Of a stretch of 64,000 nt of DNA, positions 54,890-64,000 are shown piece by piece. Source of the DNA: Giardia muris. Its lineage: Eukaryota > Fornicata > Diplomonadida > Hexamitidae. The DNA lies in contig CM016929.1 of the NCBI GenBank assembly GCA_006247105.1, forward strand, positions 992,001-1,056,000, in the 5' to 3' direction. Both the position numbers and the translations under genes were made by a program. A model generated the notes under the pieces. It was given only the letters and a program-made list of their open reading frames with translations, searched no databases and was not told the origin of the DNA. Position 1 is the stretch's first letter, and each line of letters opens with the position of its first letter.

Positions 54890-56458
54890 GAGGACTGACC
54901 GTATTTCCGCCGTGATGTTTGCTAAAGGCTCGTCGTCGGCCTTCTGCTGTTCTCGTTTGCGGACCAAGTCGAAGATCGCCCCGAACTCGTCCTTGACGCG
55001 CTTGCACCGAACCAGCTCAGCTTGAGCAAGCCGAAGTGCATCATCAATGTTCCCAGCATCCAGTGCCTCTCGGATCTGAAGTAAGCAGACATTTCTGACG
55101 CAGAAGGCTTCCTCAACATAGTCCCAAAGACGAAAGAGATGTTGGACGGCGTTCTCAAGGAGTCCACCAATTGGTACGTCCGGTATCTGTAATGGTGGTG
55201 TTTCCATGAACTTGGTTTGCTCTTGTAGTTCACGACTGAAGTGAGCGATGATTTGAGTCTGTAACGTGTCATCAATTGCCTTCTCTAAAGGCATGGCTGT
55301 TGGAGTTGTCATCTTTGGTGGAGTGGCATCTGGAGACCCAGGATCTTGTCGATTCGACGTCCAAGGATTCGCCCCTAACCCTCCATCAAGCTCATCTACA
55401 TCACTGCGTGCCAATTCCACCGCTGGTGCAGTGTTCGGACTACTGTCATGGTCTCCACAGTCCCTGACGGCTCGAATCCTTGGGTCTGCATACATCACAG
55501 GGGTTCCCCGCTCCGAATCGGTCATGTCTATCGTATCGATGGCCTCAAGAGGCTCGGACGGATGTTGGATGTCTCCTGGAGCCTTGTCGGTAGATAAGAG
55601 CGGCGCCTCTGCAGGAGGCGGAGCAGCCAGAGGCACGAGAGACTCCCCGCCCTCACTCAATAAGCTTGTCACGCTTGTCATCCTTGGCCTCCCTGCCACT
55701 GGGATCTCAAAGGGTGCTAGAATGTCTCTCGCTGGAAACGGAGTCTGAACTCCAGCATCGACACGTCCAGCTTCGGCTTCCGCCGCTGCCAAGGCGGCTG
55801 CACTCAATGCGCTGTGTGCCTCTAAGAGCTCACTTTGTAGAATGGAATTTGCCTCAGTAAGCTCGTCTACCTTGAGTGCTTGCTGTTGAACTGCCTTCCG
55901 CAGTCCATTCAACTCTGCATTCAATGCTTTGAGTTCCTTCGTATGCCGTGCCTCTAGATTCGCCAGTTGGGAGCGCAGCCTTTGTTCCTCCGCTCTCTCA
56001 GCAGGCGTTGAAGATTGTCCTGTGCGTCGAACAGGCCGATTCGGCCCTGATACTGGAGTTGCTCCTTGTTTCGCTGTTCGACTTCGCAGCTCCTCCTGCA
56101 CCCGCTGCTCAACTGTGGCGAACATATCCTGCTCCAGGACTCGACGGATCTCGCGCGCCTTCTCTTCAAGAGGACGACGAACGTGCCGTTCGATCTGGGA
56201 GTCTGTCAGATGTGAGACGAGGTCGTGTTCGAGCTCTTCCACCACCTCCGCGCGGACCTCGTCGTAAAGTTCGTTTCGTAGCTCCTCCTTCAGGTTAATG
56301 GCGAGCTTCGCGCGCAGACGCCGCTCGGCGTCGGAGCGGAGAGCGGCCTTGGCGGCCTCGAGGGCACCCGCCTCCCGCGCCTCAAGCTCCGCGACGCGTG
56401 CCCGCAGCGCGGCGAGCTCGCCGCCGACGCCCGCACCTCCGTTGTGCCGGGTCCCCAT
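54821..56458 (-). CDS. Coiled-coil protein, unknown
   Basis: The 545-residue product has N-terminal coiled coil (about 10-125 and 150-225), a long disordered Ser/Pro/Asp-rich middle (about 230-375) and a helical C-terminal domain of about 170 residues (from LEKAIDDTLQTQIIAHF to the end) with even hydrophobic spacing. No membrane segment or enzyme motif is visible. The start lies 19 bp from the divergent RCK kinase start. I could not name the family. Confidence 0.75.
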   Translation of the reverse strand: MGTRHNGGAGVGGELAALRARVAELEAREAGALEAAKAALRSDAERRLRAKLAINLKEELRNELYDEVRAEVVEELEHDLVSHLTDSQIERHVRRPLEEKAREIRRVLEQDMFATVEQRVQEELRSRTAKQGATPVSGPNRPVRRTGQSSTPAERAEEQRLRSQLANLEARHTKELKALNAELNGLRKAVQQQALKVDELTEANSILQSELLEAHSALSAAALAAAEAEAGRVDAGVQTPFPARDILAPFEIPVAGRPRMTSVTSLLSEGGESLVPLAAPPPAEAPLLSTDKAPGDIQHPSEPLEAIDTIDMTDSERGTPVMYADPRIRAVRDCGDHDSSPNTAPAVELARSDVDELDGGLGANPWTSNRQDPGSPDATPPKMTTPTAMPLEKAIDDTLQTQIIAHFSRELQEQTKFMETPPLQIPDVPIGGLLENAVQHLFRLWDYVEEAFCVRNVCLLQIREALDAGNIDDALRLAQAELVRCKRVKDEFGAIFDLVRKREQQKADDEPLANITAEIRSVLSECTSELLYRGFPYLEVLQAES

Positions 56459-56477
56459 GGGAGAATCTAGAATTCAA
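56459..56477. promoter_or_regulatory. 19-bp divergent promoter (coiled-coil / RCK kinase)
   Basis: The spacer gagaatctagaattcaa contains a short A/T-rich core that can act as initiator in both directions. It is too short for separate promoters. Confidence 0.45.
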
Positions 56478-57641
56478 ATGGAGAGCTACACCATCCTGAC
56501 CGAGCTCGGGTCCGGGACGTACGGGACGGTGTACAAAGCCCGGGACAACAGGTCGGGGCGCATCGTGGCGGTCAAGCATATGCGCCGGAAGTACAAGAGC
56601 TGGTCGGAGTGCGTGACGCTGAAGGAGGTCAAGTCCCTCCTCAAGATGAGGGCCCACGCGAATATCGTCCAGTTGCTTGAGGTCCTCCGGCAGCGGGAGG
56701 ACCTCTACTTCGTCTTCGAGTACATCAACGCCGGGAACCTCTTCGATTACATCTCAGCTCGTCGTACTGCTGGGCAAGCGATCCGTGAGGACGAAGCCCG
56801 CGACCTCTTCCGCCAGATCCTCGAGGGGCTCAGCCACATCCACAGCAGTAACTACATGCATCGCGACTTGAAGTGTGAGAATGTTCTTGTGAGCGAGAAC
56901 GATGGCGGGCGTGTTGCAAAGATCGCCGACCTTGGCTGTGCGAAGTCTCTACTCGAGCGCCCCCCGCACACCGTCTATGTCGGGACTCGTTGGTACCGTG
57001 CTGTTGAGCTCTTTCTCAAGGACTCTTCCTACACTGCGAAGAATGACATCTGGGCCTGCGCCTGCATGCTATGCGAGATGCTTCTCATGCGGCCCCTCTT
57101 TCCAGGGGCCAACGACATAAGCATGCTCAACCTCATCACGGGGACGCTTGGAGCTCCACGGCGCGAGGATTGGCCTGCAGGATATGCGCTTGCGGATAAG
57201 ATGGGGTATCGGTTCCCCAATTACACTCAGCCGATGTCAGAGAAGCTTCGTCTTCTACTTCCGGATGTTTCCGATGAGTGCATCAGCCTACTATGCGGGC
57301 TCTTCGAGTATGACCCCGCAAAGCGATTGAGTGCAGCCGATGCACTCCTACACCCATGGTTTTCGAACCGCGCACCAAGTACGATGTTGGGCCGGAGTAC
57401 TGGTCCAGGTGGCCCGGGTGGGTGCGATGGGAAGCTCCAGCTCGCTCGGGATGCTGTTCAGCGAGCTACTCAACGTCTAACTGACGTTCCAGTCGAGGGG
57501 ATCTCATTGACGACGAGCGTTGGGGCGGGGGTAAAGCCTCCGACTGCCGCGCGGACGACGAAGGACTTACTCCAGCTGACGGACGACGATGGGGAGATGC
57601 ACGACAACCAGATGCTCGACATGATTGACGACCTCTTGTAG
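56478..57641 (+). CDS. RCK-family (MAK/ICK/MOK-like) protein kinase
   Basis: RCK kinases are CMGC kinases that control cilium length and IFT turnaround. The 387-residue protein has ELGSGTYGTVYKA, the family insert HMRRKYKSWSECVTLKEVKSL (compare MKRKFYSWDEC in ICK), HRDLKCEN with Asp130, and the TxY activation motif as TVY (Thr165, Tyr167) in HTVYVGTRWYRA. DFG reads DLG and APE reads AVE, both unusual; DLG is tolerated in active kinases. LMRPLFPGANDI and LGAPRREDWPAGY complete the match. A 90-residue tail follows. A longer upstream frame is rejected in favour of the ATG at 56478, behind attcaa. Confidence 0.88.
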   Translation: MESYTILTELGSGTYGTVYKARDNRSGRIVAVKHMRRKYKSWSECVTLKEVKSLLKMRAHANIVQLLEVLRQREDLYFVFEYINAGNLFDYISARRTAGQAIREDEARDLFRQILEGLSHIHSSNYMHRDLKCENVLVSENDGGRVAKIADLGCAKSLLERPPHTVYVGTRWYRAVELFLKDSSYTAKNDIWACACMLCEMLLMRPLFPGANDISMLNLITGTLGAPRREDWPAGYALADKMGYRFPNYTQPMSEKLRLLLPDVSDECISLLCGLFEYDPAKRLSAADALLHPWFSNRAPSTMLGRSTGPGGPGGCDGKLQLARDAVQRATQRLTDVPVEGISLTTSVGAGVKPPTAARTTKDLLQLTDDDGEMHDNQMLDMIDDLL

Positions 57642-57665
57642 TCAACGATAGTCCGTGGAATAAAG

Positions 57666-59123
57666 ATGACCGTTCTCCTCTTCCTCCTCTGCCTGCTTGG
57701 GGCCCTCGCGGGGAGCACCCTCGACGTGGTATCCGCGACGCTGACGCAGGACAATTACACCAGCACATATGCCGCCCAGCTTGCGAAAAGGTCTGAAGAT
57801 GCGGCATCTCTCCTCGCTCTTATCAAAGGAATGCTTGACCACCAAGAGTTAAACAGCTATGGTGCCGCGTGTTATTCGGCTCAACAAGACCCCAACGCCC
57901 TAGATATGTACGCCCAGCACTTTGGCGAGGTGATCTCTGAGGCCTCATCCTCGGACCTTTATCTATATATGGCTGCGCTTGAAATACTCCCGACTAGCAT
58001 GCTCGCTATGGTGCGGGGGGACACTGGTGCCTTCCTTGGGTATTCGTACACCCTTGCCCCGGAGCTCGCAAACGCCTCAGAGATCTACGAACTGCTAGGG
58101 CGCCTATCCTTCTCATTGGACTTTGTTGATTCCAGGTCTGGAGATCGGTTGGGTTCAGCTATCACCTTCGCCGGTTCTCCATCTCTTCTTCAGTTCTCTC
58201 TCGTCGAGCCCCAAATCATCGTTTCTTATCTACCAGATACTGGGAGTGGTAATGGTAATGGGATCACTGAAACTCTTCATCCTGCTCCGGATCCCACAAC
58301 GGCGGACAACATCGGGACCGCCATTATCGAGCTTGCCATGGCTATGTGCACGGGGAACAATGTCCTTCCGGGCGTCCGGATGCTTGACTTCCTTTTGGAG
58401 TCGACGTTCTCGAGGGTGGAAGGGGGTATCATCCTTCCCAGTTCAGACCTCAATGCCTTCTTCGTGGGACCGAATGCGAGGTACTTCTACACCTACTTCT
58501 TTGCCCTTGTCAACGATAAGATTGGGCAGGCCGAGATCGTGCGCTCGGAGAATAATGATCTTTCATCCTATCGTCGTTCTTTAGGCTCCTCCGACTCCGA
58601 AGACGAGTGGAGACTCGTACAATCGACGATTGAGTACAACCTGATGAAGCCAAAGCAATCGGACTTCAAGGTCATCCAGGTGGAGCGTGCACTTGACCAA
58701 TCGCTTGGCCATGGCTCATCCACTCTCGATGCTTTCAATACCGCGCTCCGTAGCTATCCTTTCCGTATGTCCACAACCGTTTTCACAGCAGCGACCTCGG
58801 GGGCACAGACCATCGCGACGCTGCAACGGTGTACGAGCATTCGCGATGCAACGAAGACAGTCGTCGCGTGTGCAGACCCACCACCCCCGCAGAACTGGAT
58901 CTGTACGGTTCTCAGTCTCGTCATGATCGTCCTCGTTGTCACTGCGTGGGTCTTCGGGATTCGTAATGCTAAGCGTCTGGATCCGAGCTACAAGCCGAAG
59001 GTACGAAAGGTACCGAGATCTAGACGAGGCCTCGGTGCCGAGAAGGAGAACAGCGTCTTTATCAGCGAGCCACTTGTCAGCTCCGATAACGATACCACGT
59101 CGTCCGCCGTGAGAAAGGACTGA
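57666..59123 (+). CDS. Type I membrane protein, unknown
   Basis: The 485-residue protein has an N-terminal signal peptide (MTVLLFLLCLLGALAGS), a luminal or extracellular domain of about 400 residues with several N-X-S/T sites and few cysteines, one membrane span near residue 425-445 (WICTVLSLVMIVLVVTAWVF) and a basic, then acidic cytosolic tail of about 45 residues. It is not a VSP: CxxC pairs and the CRGK tail are missing. It may be a cargo receptor or surface protein, but I do not recognise it. It starts 24 bp after the RCK kinase stop. Confidence 0.8.
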   Translation: MTVLLFLLCLLGALAGSTLDVVSATLTQDNYTSTYAAQLAKRSEDAASLLALIKGMLDHQELNSYGAACYSAQQDPNALDMYAQHFGEVISEASSSDLYLYMAALEILPTSMLAMVRGDTGAFLGYSYTLAPELANASEIYELLGRLSFSLDFVDSRSGDRLGSAITFAGSPSLLQFSLVEPQIIVSYLPDTGSGNGNGITETLHPAPDPTTADNIGTAIIELAMAMCTGNNVLPGVRMLDFLLESTFSRVEGGIILPSSDLNAFFVGPNARYFYTYFFALVNDKIGQAEIVRSENNDLSSYRRSLGSSDSEDEWRLVQSTIEYNLMKPKQSDFKVIQVERALDQSLGHGSSTLDAFNTALRSYPFRMSTTVFTAATSGAQTIATLQRCTSIRDATKTVVACADPPPPQNWICTVLSLVMIVLVVTAWVFGIRNAKRLDPSYKPKVRKVPRSRRGLGAEKENSVFISEPLVSSDNDTTSSAVRKD

Positions 59124-59147
59124 TAGACGCCTGTAAATTCACAGCCT

Positions 59148-62100
59148 TCACAGCCCAAAGGCCTCGCGGACGTCCGCGCAGATGTCAAGGCGTAGAAACG
59201 CGTTCTGTGAGATCCGTTCGTCTATCAACTCCCTGGCCAGTCTAAATCCTTGTAGGACACCTTGAGGCGGTGGATAGTCTGGATCCACCATCCCGTTGTG
59301 TGTGTACAGCTGCGAGGACTCGTCGAAGAGGAGCTGGAAGAATAGAAGCTGGGTCTTCAAATCATGTAGAGATATCAAGGGTAGACTATCCCCAGTACAA
59401 TCCGAAATACTACAACCTGGCCCGTTGAGGGTATTGAGGGCGTACTTCTTGTAGCGCAACGCATCATACCGTACATCGGGCTTACACACCCCCGGATAGA
59501 CTGCGCGGCGTTGCGCTGGAGAAAGATGCAGCGGGCACTCCGGATTCGGGCAGAACGTCAATTGCAGCTCGAAGACACGCAGGTACTGCCGCAGCTGCCG
59601 CTGGAGACTATTGATGACCTCGTTAGGTGCGACATCGCAGCCACATCGAAGCTTCCCGAAATCGGCCAGGGAATATTGTGGTCGACCATCCTTATGTGCT
59701 TGTGCTCCTCGTAGAGCATCCGATGGAGCGCCGAAATTTGGAATGGGCGCCTCTTGGCCCGCATCTAGGAGTTCATACCCACACAAGGGAGGCGGCCATA
59801 CGGTAATGGCACACCTCCCACCACAAGGGCAACGATAGACAAAACAGCCGCAGGAACCATACCGGACTCGCAGTTCCGCGCTGTAATCGGCCGGGTAGAA
59901 GACCGAGCCTTGGACGACGCGCCGCTCAACGTCGTAGTCTCCGGAATCCTGGCCGAAGCACTCTGCTATCTGCCCCATCGAAAGGCCCTGTATGTACTCG
60001 CAGAACCGGCTTAGAGGTGGGAGGACTTGATTCCGGACGTACCAGGCGAAGTCCAGGACAAGGGTCGCCTGCTTCTCGGCCAGGTGTCCAATGTAGTCCT
60101 CGAAAGGGACGGACCGATAGGTCAAGTCGGACATGCACTCCGGACGGGGTTGCAACGTCTTCCCCATCCTCTCATAGAGAAGACGAAGGCCCTCTTCACT
60201 GAGGACGATGTACTCGATAACGTCGCCTGCACGTACCAGCTTTCCTCGCCTTTCAAGTTCGCGAGCAACATAGACATGAGGAAGCTGATAACAGTTGCCC
60301 AGAGTGTACGCGCTCAGATGCTTCGTTATCGACTTCGTCATCTTGAAGCTTGAGAGTAATTGAAGCCTCTTGTGGGAATACAGGTGCACCTTCTGAAGGG
60401 TGGAGTAGGTTTGGGTGAGGAAGCTCAGGATGTGATGGGGAGCGTCTTCTGGCGCCAGATCCATCATGTACTGCAAGACCTGCATTGAGATCGTGCGGGA
60501 CAGCTGGCACCAATCTCGACGAACCAGATCGAGCCCTTTATACTCCAGCTTGGTCTGGGAGTTGTCTAGAAGCCGTATTGCCACGTACTTCTTCTTCTGA
60601 AGCAACAGATATTTGATAAAGACATAGTCGAGGCCTAGAACGAGGTAGTTCCTACCCTCCCGAACGCGCTCTGAGATCAGGTCTGCGATCTGTCGAGTCT
60701 TTGTTTGGACTGCCTTTGCATCGGACGCGCTGTACTGTATCCGGGTATCGATCATGATTGAGTCTGTATCGCCGTAGATGACTGAGTATCCAAGCTCTTC
60801 AGCGATCCTTCTGGCACGAAGGAGCTCGGAACGGCCTTTGGCGGGAATCCTAGCGGCCACATGCGGGCAATAGAAACGTCCGAACTGATAGCCCAGAGAT
60901 CCATACATGGCATTCGCGCAGATCTTCAAGGCCGTCTGGGAAATATCTAGCATCTTTAGGGTCGCATCATGTTGCGCAGATAGGTTGTGCTTATAGCGTG
61001 CGACGGTGGCCTTGATCTCCTGCTTTACCGCACTTCTTTGGGTCACAAGCCTACCAATGATGCGTGGAAGGACCGCGGTGTATCGAAGGGCGCAGTTCTT
61101 CTCAACCTCGGCGTCTATTTGTTCATCCGTCTGTCCCATGGCGAGGCCGATCTCAAGATAATCATCTCCCTCGCTATCCTTGTCATTCTCGTCTTCCTCG
61201 TCCTTCAAAGTGAGAGAATGTTTGGTTTGGGCTGGATTCGGATGGGAATGGCTGGGTGCCTCGTGGTATAACCGTGGGGATAGGGTGGTGAAGCAGAGAG
61301 AGTACTCACGGATGATACTCGGGTACAAGCTATTGAAATCAAGGACCAGGACCGTAGTGGTGTAAAAGCCGGAGACGGGATCCATCACGAAGCCACCGGT
61401 ATACTTCGACTCCCGTTTCCCATCGACGTCATGTCGACTCCGAGCAATATCTGGAAGGACATAGGGGAGAACCGAGAAGTTGAAGAAAATCAGGCTTTCG
61501 GCACGGCGAGCACGGCCGAGTGAACAAACACTTTGCCAGGGGAGGGCCGTTAGTTGCGAAATCCGGCATGTAAGAGGCAAGTAATTCAAGGAGCGCATCA
61601 AGCCTATTACGGCCATAACCTCTGAAAGGAGTTCGGGGAGCATCACTCCTTTGAAGTCTGTCGTCTCCCGCCACTTCCTCGCAAGATCAACTCCACTCGT
61701 GATAAGAGGGACCTTTCTGAGAAGAGTGCTTGAGGCATACTCCACAGTAGTCAAACGTGCATCTGGTGAGAACTCCGCTAACCCACGTTCCAGATCCGCC
61801 AATAGACGCCCTTTGAGGAGCAAGATGAGTCGAGACGCGACCTGTTGGGGGTCAAACCGCTCAAAGAACTGTGAGCCAAGGCGAATGGAACCTTGGGCGA
61901 GACGAGATAATGGGACAACAAGCTGTCTCAAAAAGGACTCCAGACTCATCTGCTGGTGGGCGTACCGCAGAGCCATGATCAAATTTGGATATAGGTTGTG
62001 ACCAAAGAGGATGTCGGGGTTGTACCGCGAGATGAGAGAGGCCAAGTGGATATATAGATCGAGTTCCGTATCGACAGGTTTTATGTGGACGGCCACCCTG

Positions 62101-64000
62101 GCCGTCTCCGATGCTTGTGACTCCTCACTGAAGGTTATGGGCCCCAAGGGAACTTGAACGTCAGATTCGGTGACACTTAAGCGCCCACTATGACGACGGA
62201 AGACGACATGCGTCTGTGTCAGGCGTTCAGGCTCATGTGTGGCCCCTTGAAGAGAGTATCCGGGATGGTACGTTACGGTGATGACCAGCGTTGAATCTCG
62301 CGCAATGTTCTTGCCACTTTGCTTAATAACGTCTGGGATATGCCGAAATTGAATGCAACAGGCGGACAAAAACGGTAAGGGGAAGGTTGACCCTCGAAGC
62401 TTCTCATCTGGCATCTGGAAGGGCCCAACACTCGCTTGAATGTATGTGTTTCCAACCCGAAGGCCATCAAGATGCACGTGCATTTCATGTATGGCAGTGG
62501 AGACCGTGCCCTTACAGACCTCAGTGATTATGCTTGCCAGACGACGCTGTGATGCGGGAGGAGCATTGCGATGGCTTTCATACCCCTTCTTGATCGCTTC
62601 AAAACGAGTGATATATCGATCCCAATCAATCCCGACGACTGTCAGCCATCCAGGCCCGCTTATTCTGTTTCGAGCGAGCCAATAGTCCAAGGGTGGGATC
62701 GTGTGCCCGACGATGGCGGCAACATCCGGTATGGGGTCATGGGCTATTGAGTCGTTATCGGGACGTACCTTGACGCCAATACAATGGGGGCCGAACATAC
62801 TTGGACACACGTTTGAGAAATTAGCTGGGTAGGAAACTTCGAGCCAGACCCGAGGCTCTCGTGGAAGAGTCCGAACATTGAAAACGTATCGTCTCCAGAC
62901 GGGGCGTACCCGCACCTTTTTGGGATCCACGTTGCAGTGACGTGACAGAGCGCTTAGAATGGCACTACGCACCTTCTCGTAATATCCAACATTGATGAGA
63001 TCGGTTTGATGACGTTCCGCCCCTTCGGGAAGGACCGGAGAGTCCTCACATACGATTCCGTCATTAAATGCGACGTCAGGGCGCTCAATATATAGGCGCG
63101 CGTACAATTCGTTGAGCTCGTCCGTCGACATCGCCGAGGTGCTTAGGAGCTCAATGGGCTCCGAGGGGAGGGCGTAGAAGTACCGACGGAGGCCCTGAAT
63201 GACGACGCACGCGCTTTGCATCGTGTTCGGATACGGAGAGATCGGGACGAGTTGTTTGTAACCGGAGTCCTCGGTCATCACCTTCCCCCAAAGGAGGGCG
63301 ATGTTCTCCAGGGAGGGAACGACTTCGACGTTATAGCAGAAGAGAGTCAATGCACCATTCCTGAGCATTTGGGAGTAGATCTGGTATGGGACGTTCTCAG
63401 TCCCTAGCTGGAAGGGTGTCACCCCATCCTTCACGGTCTGTATCAGCCGTTCGTTAATGACGAAGTCGTTAGGTGCCACGGTAGCACACGTCTCAGCCAG
63501 AAGCCTAGTAAGGACCTCGGGAACCTCTCCAGTCTCCGTCTCAGAGGTCTGCCCAGTCGTCAACAGCATCGCCCGTTCATCATAGGCCGTACTGATCGAA
63601 GGAGGCTGTGGACTTGCTGAAGCTGAGTCTGAGCCTGAGACGAAGGCTGAGATTGAGAGTCCCGAGTTTGTTGGTAAGGGGGCATCTGGCCGTTGCTGTT
63701 CCGTGATTGTGGAGAGTTCCTTTGGGCTAGAGATGTCGATGGAGGTGGCCAAGGCGCTGGAGATGGCATGTGTCTCGGGAGGGTTGGGGCGTTGAATGGG
63801 GGCAGCATTACCAACTTGCTGAGGAGCGGCCTTGGGTGGGAGGCGTGGACCTGGCTGTGATTCGACGGAACGGAAACGTGACTTCGATATGCGTAAATTG
63901 GCCATATCGTTAGCAGTGTTCATGAGGTCTTCGAAGGTGGTATTGACTGCAGCGGCGTCGAGGCCGCCAATGATGCTAGTAAACTTCGAGGGTTTTGTCA
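59148..64000 (-). CDS. POLA1: DNA polymerase alpha catalytic subunit (5' end beyond window)
   Basis: This family B polymerase works with primase to start replication. Catalytic motif A is LDFNSLYPSIIREYSLCFTT (Asp862 counted from the Met at 63923), a wording specific for the alpha subtype. Motif B is ALKICANAMYGSLGYQFGRF and motif C is YGDTDSI (Tyr1050 to Ile1056). Two cysteine clusters near the C-terminus (CGCD-containing region and CPNPECP) are the zinc sites that bind the B subunit. The first in-window ATG is at 63923, but the frame stays open to the window edge with protein-like text (KFTSIIGGLDAAAVNTTFED), so the true start probably lies beyond 64000. It ends 24 bp from the convergent membrane-protein gene. 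Confidence 0.93.
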   Translation of the reverse strand, partial: TKPSKFTSIIGGLDAAAVNTTFEDLMNTANDMANLRISKSRFRSVESQPGPRLPPKAAPQQVGNAAPIQRPNPPETHAISSALATSIDISSPKELSTITEQQRPDAPLPTNSGLSISAFVSGSDSASASPQPPSISTAYDERAMLLTTGQTSETETGEVPEVLTRLLAETCATVAPNDFVINERLIQTVKDGVTPFQLGTENVPYQIYSQMLRNGALTLFCYNVEVVPSLENIALLWGKVMTEDSGYKQLVPISPYPNTMQSACVVIQGLRRYFYALPSEPIELLSTSAMSTDELNELYARLYIERPDVAFNDGIVCEDSPVLPEGAERHQTDLINVGYYEKVRSAILSALSRHCNVDPKKVRVRPVWRRYVFNVRTLPREPRVWLEVSYPANFSNVCPSMFGPHCIGVKVRPDNDSIAHDPIPDVAAIVGHTIPPLDYWLARNRISGPGWLTVVGIDWDRYITRFEAIKKGYESHRNAPPASQRRLASIITEVCKGTVSTAIHEMHVHLDGLRVGNTYIQASVGPFQMPDEKLRGSTFPLPFLSACCIQFRHIPDVIKQSGKNIARDSTLVITVTYHPGYSLQGATHEPERLTQTHVVFRRHSGRLSVTESDVQVPLGPITFSEESQASETARVAVHIKPVDTELDLYIHLASLISRYNPDILFGHNLYPNLIMALRYAHQQMSLESFLRQLVVPLSRLAQGSIRLGSQFFERFDPQQVASRLILLLKGRLLADLERGLAEFSPDARLTTVEYASSTLLRKVPLITSGVDLARKWRETTDFKGVMLPELLSEVMAVIGLMRSLNYLPLTCRISQLTALPWQSVCSLGRARRAESLIFFNFSVLPYVLPDIARSRHDVDGKRESKYTGGFVMDPVSGFYTTTVLVLDFNSLYPSIIREYSLCFTTLSPRLYHEAPSHSHPNPAQTKHSLTLKDEEDENDKDSEGDDYLEIGLAMGQTDEQIDAEVEKNCALRYTAVLPRIIGRLVTQRSAVKQEIKATVARYKHNLSAQHDATLKMLDISQTALKICANAMYGSLGYQFGRFYCPHVAARIPAKGRSELLRARRIAEELGYSVIYGDTDSIMIDTRIQYSASDAKAVQTKTRQIADLISERVREGRNYLVLGLDYVFIKYLLLQKKKYVAIRLLDNSQTKLEYKGLDLVRRDWCQLSRTISMQVLQYMMDLAPEDAPHHILSFLTQTYSTLQKVHLYSHKRLQLLSSFKMTKSITKHLSAYTLGNCYQLPHVYVARELERRGKLVRAGDVIEYIVLSEEGLRLLYERMGKTLQPRPECMSDLTYRSVPFEDYIGHLAEKQATLVLDFAWYVRNQVLPPLSRFCEYIQGLSMGQIAECFGQDSGDYDVERRVVQGSVFYPADYSAELRVRYGSCGCFVYRCPCGGRCAITVWPPPLCGYELLDAGQEAPIPNFGAPSDALRGAQAHKDGRPQYSLADFGKLRCGCDVAPNEVINSLQRQLRQYLRVFELQLTFCPNPECPLHLSPAQRRAVYPGVCKPDVRYDALRYKKYALNTLNGPGCSISDCTGDSLPLISLHDLKTQLLFFQLLFDESSQLYTHNGMVDPDYPPPQGVLQGFRLARELIDERISQNAFLRLDICADVREAFGL

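Noticed and set aside
1..64000. CRISPR arrays, insertion sequences, LINE-type retroelements, telomeric repeats, rRNA genes
   Set aside because: No regularly spaced repeats, reverse transcriptase or transposase motifs, telomere repeats or rRNA-like sequence were seen on either strand.

Overview
The window reads as nuclear DNA of a diplomonad of the genus Giardia, most likely a GC-rich species such as Giardia muris. The evidence is a variant-specific surface protein (VSP) rich in CxxC pairs and ending in a membrane anchor plus CRGK, several NEK-type kinases joined to ankyrin repeats, ankyrin-only proteins of the Giardia 21.1 type, no convincing introns, spacers often under 60 bp, A-rich tracts just before start codons and AGTRAA polyadenylation signals at or near stops. 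The species name is inference; the genus is well supported.

Layout. 1-16.7 kb: 5' half of a cofactor-independent phosphoglycerate mutase, an ankyrin NEK pseudokinase, the ciliary transport gene IFT122, a beta-propeller protein, glycogen synthase, an eRF1-type glutamine methyltransferase, a tail-anchored helical protein, a Tlg2/STX16-type Qa-SNARE, an LRR protein and a PX protein. 16.7-24.4 kb: an accessory, variable-looking block with a truncated ankyrin-kinase, a broken VSP piece, an ankyrin-RING protein, about 2.2 kb without a credible gene, and one complete VSP. 24.4-64 kb: dense housekeeping DNA with a uridine kinase-like protein, SNF1/AMPK kinase, phosphomevalonate kinase, V-ATPase subunit D, a PPP phosphatase, a hexapeptide acetyltransferase, STT3, cyclophilin, NSF, POC5, proteasome alpha4, DZIP1, tRNA-Trp(CCA), an MFS transporter, a NEK-ankyrin kinase, a PA28-like proteasome activator, AMMECR1, an RCK-type kinase, a type I membrane protein and DNA polymerase alpha, which runs off the right edge.

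Functional themes. Cilium and basal body: IFT122, POC5, DZIP1, an RCK (MAK/ICK-like) kinase and NEKs. Secretory traffic and surface: Qa-SNARE, NSF, PX protein, STT3, VSP. Proteasome: alpha4 and PA28-like. Carbon and isoprenoid metabolism: phosphoglycerate mutase, glycogen synthase, phosphomevalonate kinase, SNF1.

The most striking global feature is strict strand alternation from about 29.9 to 53.2 kb: 17 consecutive protein genes alternate strands, with divergent pairs sharing spacers of 13-260 bp and convergent pairs often overlapping at their 3' ends. Other points of interest are an unusually long spacer (13727-13943) that folds compactly and ends in a match to a Giardia ncRNA 3'-processing motif, an NSF whose second ATPase domain has lost its P-loop, and a 248-codon open frame directly behind the cyclophilin stop.

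Several start codons below were moved downstream from the longest open frame because the longest frame begins at a non-ATG codon or overlaps a divergent neighbour.
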